DNA of 64,000 nt from Lentisphaerae bacterium WC36 (GCA_020683205.1 CP085689.1:186001-250000), one strand, 5' to 3'; positions 18,049-27,230 are shown, counted from the stretch's first letter. Made by a program: numbers and translations. Notes: generated by a model not told the origin, from the sequence alone.

Positions 18049-18170
18049 TGGTAATTATCTACTGATTAAATTTAGGGCATTTTATAAAAATACCAAATTT
18101 GGCTAAAAACTGTCTTTTAAAATTTAAATATCTCGTAGCTATCTGATATGAAAATATTTCATTTAGGCAC

Positions 18171-18210
18171 AAAAAACACCTTTACAAAAAATAATGTAAA
18201 AGTGTTTTTT
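18171..18210 (-). terminator. Terminator of the zinc-ribbon gene at 18229
   Basis: Fifteen paired bases (AAAAAACAC-TTTACA with TGTAAA-GTGTTTTTT, one internal mismatch), flanked by T-runs on either strand. It lies directly beyond the minus-strand stop and could work in both directions. Confidence 0.75.
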
Positions 18211-18228
18211 ATTGTATGAATAAGGAAA

Positions 18229-18567
18229 TTATTTTTTCCAGAATTTCCAGCCTTTTCCTTTATCAGCAGGTGCATCATTAGCTGATTGAGAAGGTGTTTT
18301 TGCGTCCAAGTTAACTTTTGGAGCTGTATTTTCTTCGTCGACTAAGTTTACAACAAAGTCATCTTCTAGTTGCGGAACCATACCAATTCCTGAACGTGAA
18401 ATTTTTACTGTGTTTGTTGAGCCATCTGCTGATTCTTCAGCTTGTTCTGGTAAAGCAACAGTGAAAACACTGCCACACTCGCTACATTCAACATCTTGTC
18501 CAATCATTTCTTCTGGAACTTCGTACTCAGTATTGCAATTAGAGCAATTAATTGATATATCTGCCAT
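18229..18567 (-). CDS. Small zinc-ribbon (MJ0042-type) protein
   Basis: A 112-residue protein. Residues 8-34 are a zinc finger of the MJ0042 class: CSNCNTEYEVPEEMIGQDVEC then SECG. The rest is acidic, Ser/Ala-rich and probably disordered, ending with a basic-aromatic tail GKGWKFWKK. There is no membrane segment. Such fingers usually head longer scaffold or pilin-like proteins; here the finger stands almost alone. Function unknown. It has its own terminator and is divergent from the orphan gene at 18922. Confidence 0.75.
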   Translation of the reverse strand: MADISINCSNCNTEYEVPEEMIGQDVECSECGSVFTVALPEQAEESADGSTNTVKISRSGIGMVPQLEDDFVVNLVDEENTAPKVNLDAKTPSQSANDAPADKGKGWKFWKK

Positions 18568-18921
18568 TTGGATACCTGCCTTAAAATTTTGCTTTAAAAC
18601 TGTTTAAATAAATTAAATTTTCATTCTTAAATTAGTGTATAGTTGCTACTTTAGCAAATGAAATAATAAAAAAAATGTTATTTTTAAGTAGATAATTGGA
18701 ATATTTTATAACATATAAAATACTGAAAAAGTAAAATTTATTTTAAATATCTAAAATGTACAAATAAGAATTTTTATAACGACTAAAATAATCTAAAATT
18801 TAGGGTTAAAATTGGCTTTTGTATGCTTAAAATGCTATATTGTTTTGAATATAAATATTGCAAAGTCTTTAAATAGTACATTTTTGAAAAAAAGATAAAT
18901 TAAGGTTAATAGTTTTATAAC
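18568..18921. other. 354-bp divergent intergenic region
   Basis: No gene seen. A possible plus-strand promoter is TTGGCT (18812-18817), an 18-bp spacer and TATATT (18836-18841), ~80 bp before the orphan gene. Confidence 0.4.
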
Positions 18922-20145
18922 ATGAATAATATAATTGAATTACAAAATAATAATTACTCTTTATCATCGGCTCCAAGTAATGGAGTGCCGTTAAAATTTA
19001 CCTTCTTAAAGGATAATAAAAAAAGTATTCAAATGATGATTAGTCCAGTTCGTTTAGGAGCTTTTGGTGAGAATGCTGGAATTGTTAAGAAGCTTCGTAG
19101 TCATGAATCAATGGATGGTTTAACTCATTCAATTGAAATGTTAAATATCATTCCGTTTGGCCCAGAACCTAAAGTTGGCAGAAATATTAATTTTGCTAAA
19201 AATCATGCTAAAGTGGTAACTGATGTAGAGTTGAAGTCATCATTGCCTGTGAAAAAAGTTCACGTTGATAATTTGTTGCTAAGTGGTGATATAGTTGAAT
19301 TTGCAGTAGTGACAGAAGAAAATTATGCAGCAAATAATTATAAATGGCAAAAAATTAGAGATATTAGTGATGATGGTGTTATTTTCAAAGATGATAAACC
19401 ATTTTTAATTTTTATTGTTAAAAATAGCAATAACGATACTTTTGAAGTTGGTACTGGTGATGATCTATGGCGCTGGAAAACAGCTTGTGATTTAGAACAT
19501 ATTTCAAGCGAATTCAAAATTACAAGCGATGCAAATGGTAGTATTAAAATTGAAAGGTTGGTTTTGGATTTAAGCGTAAATTCTGAAGCAACCTTAGAAT
19601 CAAGAAACTGGCGTTTTAAGTGGTATTTTGCATGGCAAGAGGCTGAAAATTCACAAACAAAGGATAATGAATATTCACAACTTTTACGTGATGCATTAGT
19701 ATTGAACAGTAAAGCTAATAGTAGTGAAATAAAAAATTTTGATGGTTTTGAAATATCATTTAAATTTACAGCTGATTCAATTGATAATGCTGCTTTTTGT
19801 AGCGCTGAAAATGACAAAAAGACAAAAACAGTTTGTTTTGAAGCTCCTGCAACAATTAAATTTTTGCGCAAATGGTTACGGTCAGTTATTGCAAATGTAA
19901 ATAAAAATGTTGAGTCGATTAATTTAATTATCGAAGGTAGCCAGTTATGCTATAATGCGAGCCACTTAAGTCGTGGAGTAATGGATAAATTAGAACATTT
20001 GGATGTTAATAGCAAAATGGATTTTTGGTTATGGGCAAATAAACAGTGTGCAAAAAATGATTTGAAATTTAAAATGACAATTTTAGATGACAACAATCAT
20101 CTATATAAATATAATGTAGTAAAAGATTTTGCTCAAGGTTGTTGA
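18922..20145 (+). CDS. Orphan hypothetical protein (407 residues)
   Basis: I do not recognise this protein. It has no signal peptide, membrane segment, Cys cluster or nucleotide-binding motif. The N-terminal ~230 residues appear beta-rich (KFTFLKDNKKSIQMMIS; DIVEFAVVTEEN). A mixed C-terminal part includes KFLRKWLRSVIANVNKNVESIN and several Trp-rich turns (WRFKWYFAWQE). Composition is like its neighbours, so recent transfer is not suggested. It is 63 bp upstream of bioA on the same strand, but no shared role can be inferred. It is probably cytoplasmic. Confidence 0.7.
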   Translation: MNNIIELQNNNYSLSSAPSNGVPLKFTFLKDNKKSIQMMISPVRLGAFGENAGIVKKLRSHESMDGLTHSIEMLNIIPFGPEPKVGRNINFAKNHAKVVTDVELKSSLPVKKVHVDNLLLSGDIVEFAVVTEENYAANNYKWQKIRDISDDGVIFKDDKPFLIFIVKNSNNDTFEVGTGDDLWRWKTACDLEHISSEFKITSDANGSIKIERLVLDLSVNSEATLESRNWRFKWYFAWQEAENSQTKDNEYSQLLRDALVLNSKANSSEIKNFDGFEISFKFTADSIDNAAFCSAENDKKTKTVCFEAPATIKFLRKWLRSVIANVNKNVESINLIIEGSQLCYNASHLSRGVMDKLEHLDVNSKMDFWLWANKQCAKNDLKFKMTILDDNNHLYKYNVVKDFAQGC

Positions 20146-20208
20146 AATTGGAACCTTGTAAATTTGAAGAAACAAACAGTGCGTGGCATTGTTTAAGGAA
20201 TTATAATT

Positions 20209-21576
20209 ATGGATAAGAAAGAGATATTAAATTTGGATGCTAAATATGTTTGGCACCCATGTGCTCAGATGAAAGATTATGAAACATTTGAACCTTTAGC
20301 TGTTAGTCATGCCAAAGGATCGTTTATTTATACTCTTGATGGAAATGAAGTTATTGATGCGATTAGTTCATGGTGGTGTAAGAGTTTGGGGCATGGTCAT
20401 GATGCAGTTGTTGCAAAAGCAAAAGAGCAATTAGAGCGTTTTGAACATGTGATTTTTGCAAATACTGCTAGTGAAATCATGTCTCAGGTTTCTGAAAGAA
20501 TTGGTAACATTGCACCAGGATTAGATAAAGTATTTTACGCTGATAATGGTTCGACTGCAGTTGAAATTGCGATGAAACTAAGCTTGCAATATCATGCTCA
20601 AGTTGGTAACAGTGAGCGTAAAAAGTTTTTATCTTTGAAAAATGGCTATCACGGTGAAACTATTTTAACACTAGCCGCTGGCGATTGTGAACTTTACACA
20701 AAGCCATATAGCGATATCATGCCAAAAATTGATAAATTCGAAATTGAATACTGTAATGCTGGTGTTAATGATGAAAAATTCCAAAATTATGGAGATGATG
20801 CTTGGGACAAAGTTCTTAAACAATTAGAACCGCATGCTAAATCTTTATCAGCAATTATTCTTGAACCTCTATGTCAAGGGGCTGGAGGAATGTTAATGTA
20901 TAGTGCTGATCTTTTAAGAAGGTTAAGATTTTGGATAAAAGAAAATGGGGTACATTTAATCGCTGATGAAATTCTGACAGGAGTTGGGCGTACTGGACGG
21001 ATGATGGCATGTAATTATGCTGACATTGTGCCTGACTTTGCTTGTTTTTCTAAAAGTTTAACTTCTGGATTTGCACCATTTTCATGTACAGTTTGTTCGA
21101 CTGAAGTTTACAACGCATTTTATGATGATTATTTTACTGGTAAAGCATTTATGCATTCAAATACTTATACAGGTTATCCGTTAGGGGCAGCAGCAGCAAT
21201 TGCAGTGTTAGATATTCTTGAAAATGGCGATAAATTCAATAATAATAAAAATTATTTGCGTGATGCAGATTTGAATTCTGAGTTATTAAGAAGCTTAATG
21301 GAAAATGTTAATGCTGAAACAAATGCTTTAATTAATATTAGAAATATGGGCTATTTATGTGCTGCTGACTTGGTACACCCAGTGACAAAAGAAAAGTTTG
21401 ACCCAAAACAGCGTACAGGTTATCAAATTTATCAAGAGGCAGTTAAGCTAGGCGCCTTATTGCGTCCTCTGGGGGATACCCTTTATTTTATGCCTCCATT
21501 TAATACAGATGTACAAACATTAGAAAAATTAATGAAAATTACCGTACAAGCAGTAAACAATGTAGTAAAAAAATAG
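20209..21576 (+). CDS. bioA: Adenosylmethionine-8-amino-7-oxononanoate aminotransferase
   Basis: PLP enzyme of biotin synthesis that moves the amino group of S-adenosylmethionine to 7-keto-8-aminopelargonate, giving 7,8-diaminopelargonate. The BioA-specific opening VWHPCAQMKDYE is present, followed by DAISSWWCKSLGHGHD, FYADNGSTAVEIAMKLSLQY, LIADEILTGVGRTG and the PLP lysine in CFSKSLTSGFAPF. The length of 455 residues is normal. No bioB, bioD or bioF is adjacent, so the pathway is scattered or incomplete. The ATG is preceded by AAGGAATTATAATT. Confidence 0.92.
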   Translation: MDKKEILNLDAKYVWHPCAQMKDYETFEPLAVSHAKGSFIYTLDGNEVIDAISSWWCKSLGHGHDAVVAKAKEQLERFEHVIFANTASEIMSQVSERIGNIAPGLDKVFYADNGSTAVEIAMKLSLQYHAQVGNSERKKFLSLKNGYHGETILTLAAGDCELYTKPYSDIMPKIDKFEIEYCNAGVNDEKFQNYGDDAWDKVLKQLEPHAKSLSAIILEPLCQGAGGMLMYSADLLRRLRFWIKENGVHLIADEILTGVGRTGRMMACNYADIVPDFACFSKSLTSGFAPFSCTVCSTEVYNAFYDDYFTGKAFMHSNTYTGYPLGAAAAIAVLDILENGDKFNNNKNYLRDADLNSELLRSLMENVNAETNALINIRNMGYLCAADLVHPVTKEKFDPKQRTGYQIYQEAVKLGALLRPLGDTLYFMPPFNTDVQTLEKLMKITVQAVNNVVKK

Positions 21577-21716
21577 ATTAAAATTTGCTTTTTTCTTAAG
21601 TGCTATGTAAATTATTTAATTCAATTTATTAGTTGGATATATTTGTTTTTAAAAAAACATACCCAATATAGCAAAGTTAAACAAAATTAGTAGAATAAAA
21701 TTAAGAGATAAAAAAT

Positions 21717-23006
21717 ATGGGATTGCCATTAATAATAATAATTTTGGTGTACGCAGTTAGTCGAATTGTGAACCTTGCATTAGAACTGAGAAATTTAAGT
21801 TCGATTAAAACTCAACGAGGAGTTATTCCTGAAGAGTTCAAAGGTAAATTTGATGAAGAAAGTATCGACAATTCATTTTTGTACACAAGACATAAATTAA
21901 AATTTAATCTAATCTACAGTGCTTATAAAGAGATGCTGAGGTTAATATTTATCTTTTTACTAATTAATTATTACAATGAGTTAATATTAAGTCTTGGTTT
22001 TGGTTTAAAAATTGATTCAATTTTTAGATTTATTTTAACTGGAATTGTATATGTATTTATTCTTAATGTCGCAAGTACAATTTTATCTTTGCCTTTTGAT
22101 TATTATAGAATTTTTAGAATTGAGAAGCGTTTTAGTTTTAATACAATGACTATTTCTTTATGGTTTGTTGATTTAATTAAGAATTTGTTACTTAGTGCTG
22201 TTGTATACGGTGTATTATTAAGTGGTACGTTTTTAGTTTTTAATTTTATGCCAAATTTTTGGTGGTTGCCAGTATGGGGGTTATACTTTGTATTAACAAT
22301 TTTCTTTTTGTATGTCTCGCCTTATTTGATAGAGCCATTGTTTAATAAGTTTGACCCAATTAAAAATTTAGATTTAATCGATAGGATTAAAGATATGCTT
22401 GATGGAGCAGGAATTAATGTAAAAGGAGTTTATAAAGTAGATGCTTCAAAACGTACGTTGCATACTAATGCGTACTTTACTGGTATTGGTCGTGTGAAGC
22501 GTATTGTGCTTTATGATTCACTTTTTGACCAATTATCAAATGAGGAAATTTTGGCTGTTCTTGCACATGAAGTTGGACATTGTAAAAAACATCATGTTAT
22601 TAAAAATTTAATATTTTTTGAGGCTATATCTTTGATCATTGCTTTTGTTGCCTTTAAAATAACTAATAGTGATGCGTTATTAGATTTGTTTAAAATAAAG
22701 ATGATTGAAGGCGTGCCTGTAGAATATTATTTTTTTACAAAAATAGTGATTTTGGGGTTCTTAGCATCAATTGCTTTTTGGCCTTTGTTTCCATTATTTA
22801 ACTATATTTCACGCAAATTTGAAAGCCAAGCAGATGATTATGCATGTAAGATTATTGGAGATGGGAAATCTCTGGCTAGTGCGTTACAAAAACTTTCAAA
22901 AGATAATTTGGCTAATTTGCATCCAGATGTGTTATATGCAACATTCCATTACTCTCACCCTCCGGTATTAGAAAGAATTCGCTATTTGAAAGAGTGGGAA
23001 AATTGA
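21717..23006 (+). CDS. Ste24/CAAX-protease-like M48 zinc metallopeptidase
   Basis: Membrane-embedded zinc protease of family M48. The active-site motif VLAHEVGHCKKHH contains HExxH, and FESQADDYACK supplies the third zinc-ligand region. The 429-residue length, the N-terminal multi-helix part and the order of elements fit the Ste24 (M48A) group better than the shorter HtpX group. In bacteria these proteins probably act in membrane-protein quality control; the substrates are unknown. It ends near a bidirectional terminator shared with the convergent jag gene. Confidence 0.87.
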   Translation: MGLPLIIIILVYAVSRIVNLALELRNLSSIKTQRGVIPEEFKGKFDEESIDNSFLYTRHKLKFNLIYSAYKEMLRLIFIFLLINYYNELILSLGFGLKIDSIFRFILTGIVYVFILNVASTILSLPFDYYRIFRIEKRFSFNTMTISLWFVDLIKNLLLSAVVYGVLLSGTFLVFNFMPNFWWLPVWGLYFVLTIFFLYVSPYLIEPLFNKFDPIKNLDLIDRIKDMLDGAGINVKGVYKVDASKRTLHTNAYFTGIGRVKRIVLYDSLFDQLSNEEILAVLAHEVGHCKKHHVIKNLIFFEAISLIIAFVAFKITNSDALLDLFKIKMIEGVPVEYYFFTKIVILGFLASIAFWPLFPLFNYISRKFESQADDYACKIIGDGKSLASALQKLSKDNLANLHPDVLYATFHYSHPPVLERIRYLKEWEN

Positions 23007-23092
23007 TAAATAGCACAAAAAAGTTTATATTTTATTGATACTCTTTTTTTTTGGTTGAAACAATTCTTTTTATGAATGTTAAAATAATAAAT

Positions 23093-23128
23093 AAAAAAAA
23101 GCTACAACATTAAGCTGTAGCTTTTTTT
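23093..23128. terminator. Bidirectional terminator between the Ste24-like gene and jag
   Basis: Stem AAAGCTACA / TGTAGCTTT with a 9-nt loop. Runs of A before and T after allow it to work on both strands. It lies between two convergent stops (23006 and 23149). Confidence 0.85.
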
Positions 23129-23148
23129 ATCTTTAAGAGCAAAGTGTG

Positions 23149-23685
23149 TTAATCATTTTTATTCAATGAAATAACTACACTCTTTTTATTTCCTTCGCCA
23201 TGACTTTGAGTAACGATTTCGTTGTCATCTTGCAACGTTATATGGATTAAGCGACGATCATGTGCATTCATCATTGGCAATGTTACCGCTTCACCCCAGC
23301 GTTTTACTTCTTTAGCTGCATCAATAGCTTGTTTTACTAAAATATCATTATTCTTTGAATTGCGTCCTCCAGAACGACGACTATTAGGGCGACGAGTGCG
23401 ACGTTGAGGTTTATTACGAGTGTAACCATCGATATCGATTACAATTCTTGGGAATTCATTGTCAGCTTTGAACATCATACGGTTTAAAATTAGCTGTAAA
23501 CTATCAAGAGTTTGACCTTTACGACCAATAATTCTACCTGCATCTTCTGACGATATTGTAATAACCATACGTTCTTTGTTTTCTTCAATTTTCATTTGCG
23601 CATCAAGACCTAGATAGTCAAGCATAATTCCCAATGTTTTTGATGCTGCTTCTTTCTGTTTTGCAAAATTTGCTGTTGTTGTCAT
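23149..23685 (-). CDS. jag: KhpB/Jag family RNA-binding protein (KH + R3H domains)
   Basis: A 178-residue protein found beside yidC in many bacteria. The KH domain (~35-90) has IIGRKGQTLDSLQLILNRM; the R3H domain (~110-175) has PMMNAHDRRLIHITLQDDNEIVTQSHGEG. Between them lies a short Arg/Ser-rich linker. It binds RNA, with roles in cell-envelope and division gene expression in other species. The N-terminal Jag_N domain of many homologues is absent or very short. It is the last gene of the rpmH-rnpA-yidD-yidC-jag cluster. Confidence 0.9.
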   Translation of the reverse strand: MTTTANFAKQKEAASKTLGIMLDYLGLDAQMKIEENKERMVITISSEDAGRIIGRKGQTLDSLQLILNRMMFKADNEFPRIVIDIDGYTRNKPQRRTRRPNSRRSGGRNSKNNDILVKQAIDAAKEVKRWGEAVTLPMMNAHDRRLIHITLQDDNEIVTQSHGEGNKKSVVISLNKND

Positions 23686-23733
23686 TTTATTAAAAAATCC
23701 TTTCGTTTTTTGCTGAAGAGCGTTTCTGTTAAT

Positions 23734-25473
23734 TTACGAAGCTTTCGCAGTTGATTGCTCTTCTTTTTTTCCACTGCGATTGTTGATGAGCATTTGTACA
23801 ATACTAAATACTTGGCTCACTGTCCAATATAATGTCAGACCACTTGGTAAGTTATAAAGCATAACTAACATTACCGCTGGCATAATATACATTACAATTT
23901 GTTGATTTTTCTCCATTGCTGTTGGAGTTAATTTTTGCTGTAAAAGCATTAAAATAGCCCACATAATTACTAATGGGTTGATTGGTAATGATCCAATAGT
24001 TGCCACTGTATCAGGTTGTGCTAAATTAGCAGCCCAGCCAAATGAGGCTTGACGTAAGTCAACCATGCCATCTAAAGCCCAGTATAAAGCAATAAACACT
24101 GGAAGTTGCAAAAATAGTGGCAAGCATCCGCCAACTGGATTAACTTTTTCCTGACGGTATAACTCCATTGTTTTAGCACTTTGTAATTGTGGATCTTTAT
24201 ATTTTTCGCGAATTGCTAAAATTTTTGGTTGTAACTCCTGCATTTTTTTCATAGATTTATTTGCTTTTTGAGTTAAAGGCCAAAATAATGCGCGAACAAT
24301 TAATGTTAAGGCAATGATTGCCCAGCCATAACTATTAGCAAAAAGTGTTTTTAAGTATTCTAAAGCTAATAACATAAATGTCGCAATAGAGTTAAAGATT
24401 GACCAACCACCAATTAAGTGCATTACTGGCTTTGTACTTTGATCAAATTTCGTTAAATTTGCTAGACTTTTTGGTCCAATAAAACAATCAAAAGAATATA
24501 GTTTCACATCATTCATTTTGTTAAGTTTTAATGTGCCAAGTTTTCCAGCAATAGTAACTTTATAGATATAAGCATCTTTTTTGGGAGAATGTTCATCGTT
24601 ATACTTGGCGCGCATTGTTTCAATGCCATCTGTAAAAGTGTCTTTGCTTCTAATAACAGAAACAAAGTATTTGTTAGTTATTGAAATCCATTTCGCAGGA
24701 GTTTTTTTGTTGTTTAAAAATTCATCCTCATCATCTTCTGAACGTAATGTCACAACTGAATCATTGGTATTTAAATAGTCAGCGCCTATATGTTCACTAC
24801 GAGCTTCATCTCCAAAAATTTGCTTAGTTGGCAGTAATGCAATATTTAATACGGCAACTTCTGGAATGATAATTGCTTCTTTAGAGTCGTTTTTAAATGA
24901 TATATTATATTTAAGTTGGTAGTTTTCCTCTAAAGACCATTCTTGTGTTACTAGTAATTTTTGTTTTTGGCTTAAATTATTTGAGAATAAGCGAGTCAAA
25001 ATAAAACTTTTTTTATCTGCAGAAACTTCACTTTTAACTATCTTTGTTGAGACCCATTCTTGAGGTAATTGAACATTAAAGGCATTAGAAGCTTGATTTG
25101 TGTTTAATGCTGTATTTATAGTAACATTTTCTTCACTATTAGTTTTTTTGAAATTAAGGAGCTCAACAGCTTCAACTGCTCCATTATTGCCAACAGTTAG
25201 TTTTGTAGAATTATTTTCAATATAAAATGCTTTATACTCGACATTTTGTTCTGAATTAACAGCTGTTGATTGAGCTTTAGTTGTAGTTGTTGAAGAATTG
25301 GACGGTTTAGCAGCTACTGTCTTACTAGCTGGGTTTTCTGTCGTTGTCGTTTCAGTTGTAGCAGATACAGGTGCGCTTTGAATTAGTCCTAATTTCTGGA
25401 GAATTGGATTTATTGAAAGAGCTAAAAGTGCTGCAACTAACAACACTACAATAGTTTCTTTATCTAATTTCAC
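23734..25473 (-). CDS. yidC: Membrane protein insertase YidC
   Basis: Inserts and folds inner-membrane proteins, alone or with SecYEG. The first transmembrane helix (residues ~5-25) is followed by a Ser/Thr-rich linker and a large periplasmic beta domain (~75-345), as in Gram-negative YidC. The conserved C-terminal insertase core (~365-560) contains YGWAIIALTLIVRALFWPLT, MQELQPKILAIREKYK and NPVGGCLPLFLQLPVFIALY. The length of 579 is usual for Gram-negative YidC, which supports an organism with an outer membrane. Confidence 0.97.
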   Translation of the reverse strand: MKLDKETIVVLLVAALLALSINPILQKLGLIQSAPVSATTETTTTENPASKTVAAKPSNSSTTTTKAQSTAVNSEQNVEYKAFYIENNSTKLTVGNNGAVEAVELLNFKKTNSEENVTINTALNTNQASNAFNVQLPQEWVSTKIVKSEVSADKKSFILTRLFSNNLSQKQKLLVTQEWSLEENYQLKYNISFKNDSKEAIIIPEVAVLNIALLPTKQIFGDEARSEHIGADYLNTNDSVVTLRSEDDEDEFLNNKKTPAKWISITNKYFVSVIRSKDTFTDGIETMRAKYNDEHSPKKDAYIYKVTIAGKLGTLKLNKMNDVKLYSFDCFIGPKSLANLTKFDQSTKPVMHLIGGWSIFNSIATFMLLALEYLKTLFANSYGWAIIALTLIVRALFWPLTQKANKSMKKMQELQPKILAIREKYKDPQLQSAKTMELYRQEKVNPVGGCLPLFLQLPVFIALYWALDGMVDLRQASFGWAANLAQPDTVATIGSLPINPLVIMWAILMLLQQKLTPTAMEKNQQIVMYIMPAVMLVMLYNLPSGLTLYWTVSQVFSIVQMLINNRSGKKEEQSTAKAS

Positions 25474-25570
25474 TATACTTAAAACCTCTCTTTAGGTTAT
25501 TAATTTTTTAAATCTTAATTATAAATATAAAACCTTTTTTCAAATAAATCAAAGAATACGCAAAATGTTA

Positions 25571-25957
25571 TTATTTGGGTTCTATATTACTTCTTCTTTT
25601 TTTGTCAACTTTTTCGGGAACTAAATCAATACCACCTTCGCAAAAAGGATTGCAGCGTATTAAACGCCAAGCTGCAAGATATCCCCCTTTAAAAATTCCG
25701 TGCTTTTTAATTGCCTCAAATGCATACTCAGAGCACGTTGGAAAAAATCGACAACTAGGTGGGAGTAGTGGTGATATTATTTTTTTATAAAATATCAATG
25801 GTAATAGTATAATTGCTGAAATTGAAAAAAAATTAATCTTTTTTACTGAGATTTGATAATTTTCTGCGCTTTCTTCAAGAGATAACGAATGTCCCGCTGA
25901 ACAATTTTTTGTTTGTTTTGCAGTATCCTTTTCCTCGGTATAAGTATAAGGTGACAT
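25571..25957 (-). CDS. yidD: Membrane protein insertion efficiency factor YidD
   Basis: The C-terminal ~75 residues are typical Yid[49 protein letters not shown] in the family, with its three Cys. YidD assists Sec/YidC membrane insertion. The start at 25957 is chosen because GGAG lies 8 bp upstream; the next ATG upstream (25996) lacks a site. This gives a 128-residue protein with an unusual ~45-residue polar N-terminal extension and a 115-bp overlap with rnpA in another frame. A shorter form starting from a TTG near the family's usual start is possible but has no visible ribosome site. Confidence 0.85.
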   Translation of the reverse strand: MSPYTYTEEKDTAKQTKNCSAGHSLSLEESAENYQISVKKINFFSISAIILLPLIFYKKIISPLLPPSCRFFPTCSEYAFEAIKKHGIFKGGYLAAWRLIRCNPFCEGGIDLVPEKVDKKRRSNIEPK

Positions 25958-26208
25958 GCTTTTATCTCCGGTTTGAGTAGTCGAAACGACTCCCATAGTA
26001 AGCGTCTAGCTCTATTTCTTACCACAGCTCTTTTATCAAATTTTCTACCACAAATCACTCCGCATCGGAGTTTTTTATCTGGAGAATCTGCTATCACTAC
26101 CAAGCAATTATGAGCAACGAATTTTATACCATGATTTCTAACGTAGTCGAAATCAGCTTTAAGAAGCAATTTATCTTTGGTTTTTAAGCTTAATTTACTC
26201 GATTGCAC
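25843..26208 (-). CDS. rnpA: Ribonuclease P protein component
   Basis: Protein subunit of RNase P, which matures tRNA 5' ends. The family signature is [18 protein letters not shown] (the RNR motif), preceded by [12 protein letters not shown]. The 121-residue length is normal. It follows rpmH, the standard bacterial order, but with a 234-bp structured gap, and its 3' third overlaps yidD. Confidence 0.95.
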   Translation of the reverse strand: MQSSKLSLKTKDKLLLKADFDYVRNHGIKFVAHNCLVVIADSPDKKLRCGVICGRKFDKRAVVRNRARRLLWESFRLLKPEIKACHLILIPRKRILQNKQKIVQRDIRYLLKKAQKIIKSQ

Positions 26209-26292
26209 TATAATATGGTTCTTTTATCTATTTTGTTTTGATATGTCGATGCCAAATTCTCTTTTTGATAGATTACTCTATTAAAAAGTTCA

Positions 26293-26421
26293 CTTTAGGG
26301 CAAGTTAAAGCTAAAACGCTTTTTACCTAGTTTAATTTTTGCCCTAAAGTTGACTTTATTAGCTCATTGCTAAAAGTCGCTGGCTTGCTTTACTACTATA
26401 AATGGATTAAAACTATTTATA
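26293..26421 (-). other. Cluster of three hairpins between rpmH and rnpA
   Basis: In minus-strand order the hairpins are as follows. (1) TATAAAT / ATTTATA at 26421-26397. (2) A stem GACTTT-TAGC / GCTA-AAAGTC with a 5-base loop and 2-base bulge at 26378-26352. (3) Perfect 11-base arms CTTTAGGGCAA / TTGCCCTAAAG at 26349-26293 around a 35-nt loop that can hold a further small stem, followed on the minus strand by TTTTT (26288-26284). Stem 3 with its T-run looks like an attenuator or partial terminator inside the ribosomal-protein/RNase P transcript. A small structured RNA is an alternative. Confidence 0.5.
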
Positions 26422-26442
26422 GGTGCAAGAATTAACTTTTAT

Positions 26443-26577
26443 TTAGTAAGTTAATCTAGCACGACCTTTTTGACGACGACGTCTTAAAACATTACGGCCG
26501 CTTTTGCTTGCCATTCTAGCTCTGAATCCAAATTTACGCTTACGCTTAATGTTTGATGGCTGATAAGTTCTTTTCAT
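26443..26577 (-). CDS. rpmH: 50S ribosomal protein L34
   Basis: A 44-residue, highly basic protein beginning [20 protein letters not shown] and ending [13 protein letters not shown], a clear L34. The ribosome site GGAAAT precedes the ATG. It is first in the rpmH-rnpA-yidD-yidC-jag cluster. dnaA, often just upstream of rpmH, is not here; an unrelated plus-strand gene takes that place. Confidence 0.97.
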   Translation of the reverse strand: MKRTYQPSNIKRKRKFGFRARMASKSGRNVLRRRRQKGRARLTY

Positions 26578-26674
26578 TTTATTATTTCCTTTATTTTTAT
26601 ATTAAATTATTTATATCTATGCTATAATATACAGACTCTTAATAAATTCTAAACATTAGAAGAAGAAAAATACA

Positions 26675-26724
26675 CTTTTTTTGGATTTATTCAAGCAAAT
26701 AAGTGCTAAATTATCCAAAAAAAG
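26675..26724. repeat. Perfect 12-bp inverted repeat upstream of rpmH
   Basis: CTTTTTTTGGAT (26675-26686) and ATCCAAAAAAAG (26713-26724) with a 26-nt spacer, in the divergent region between rpmH and the orphan gene at 26798. On either strand the outer ends are rich in A or T, so it may be a stem-loop, a regulator site, or a relic terminator. Confidence 0.55.
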
Positions 26725-26797
26725 GTAATTAGTAATAAAAATTTGCTTTTTTTAGATTACAGTTTTAGTTTATTGTAAAAAAATCATAGGAGTTTTT

Positions 26798-27175
26798 ATG
26801 ACTGAAAAAAATAAAGTGCAGAGTACAGGTAACATAGATGTTAATAACGTTGTTTATGATGTTGAATATGTTAAGAAAGAAAAAATGGCGTTAATAACCG
26901 CCTATTTTGAGGTTAGTGCGCATGAAACTTTTCCTGCCGCTGTGTCTTTGTTGCTTGATAATCACGAATTAACACCTCCGCAGTTGGTTAAAGTTGTTGC
27001 GGGTAAAACTCAGCATTATATTTTGAAACCTTTAAAAATATTTCGACCGATTATTCATCGTGAAGAAGATGGCGAAGATGTTAGGTGCTATTGTATGAGT
27101 TTGGGTTTTTACGTTGCAAATAGTGATGAGCTAATTTTTCTTCAAAGTGATAAAATTTATATTCATGAAAACTAA
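26798..27175 (+). CDS. Hypothetical protein (125 residues)
   Basis: A strong AGGAG site 6 bp before the ATG supports translation. The protein appears to be mixed alpha/beta with no membrane segment or signal. The stretch HETFPAAVSLLLDNHELTPPQLVKVVAGKTQHYI may form helices around a small core. I do not recognise a family. It is followed by a strong terminator, so it is a single-gene transcript in the small plus-strand patch between rpmH and the malic enzyme. Confidence 0.7.
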   Translation: MTEKNKVQSTGNIDVNNVVYDVEYVKKEKMALITAYFEVSAHETFPAAVSLLLDNHELTPPQLVKVVAGKTQHYILKPLKIFRPIIHREEDGEDVRCYCMSLGFYVANSDELIFLQSDKIYIHEN

Positions 27176-27230
27176 AGCTACATAAAATAGTCGCTAATTT
27201 ATTAGTGTTTTAGTAAATCAATAGTATATT

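Noticed and set aside
26578-26797. Replication origin beside rpmH
   Set aside because: dnaA and dnaN are absent and only one imperfect DnaA-box-like word is visible, which is too little to support an origin.
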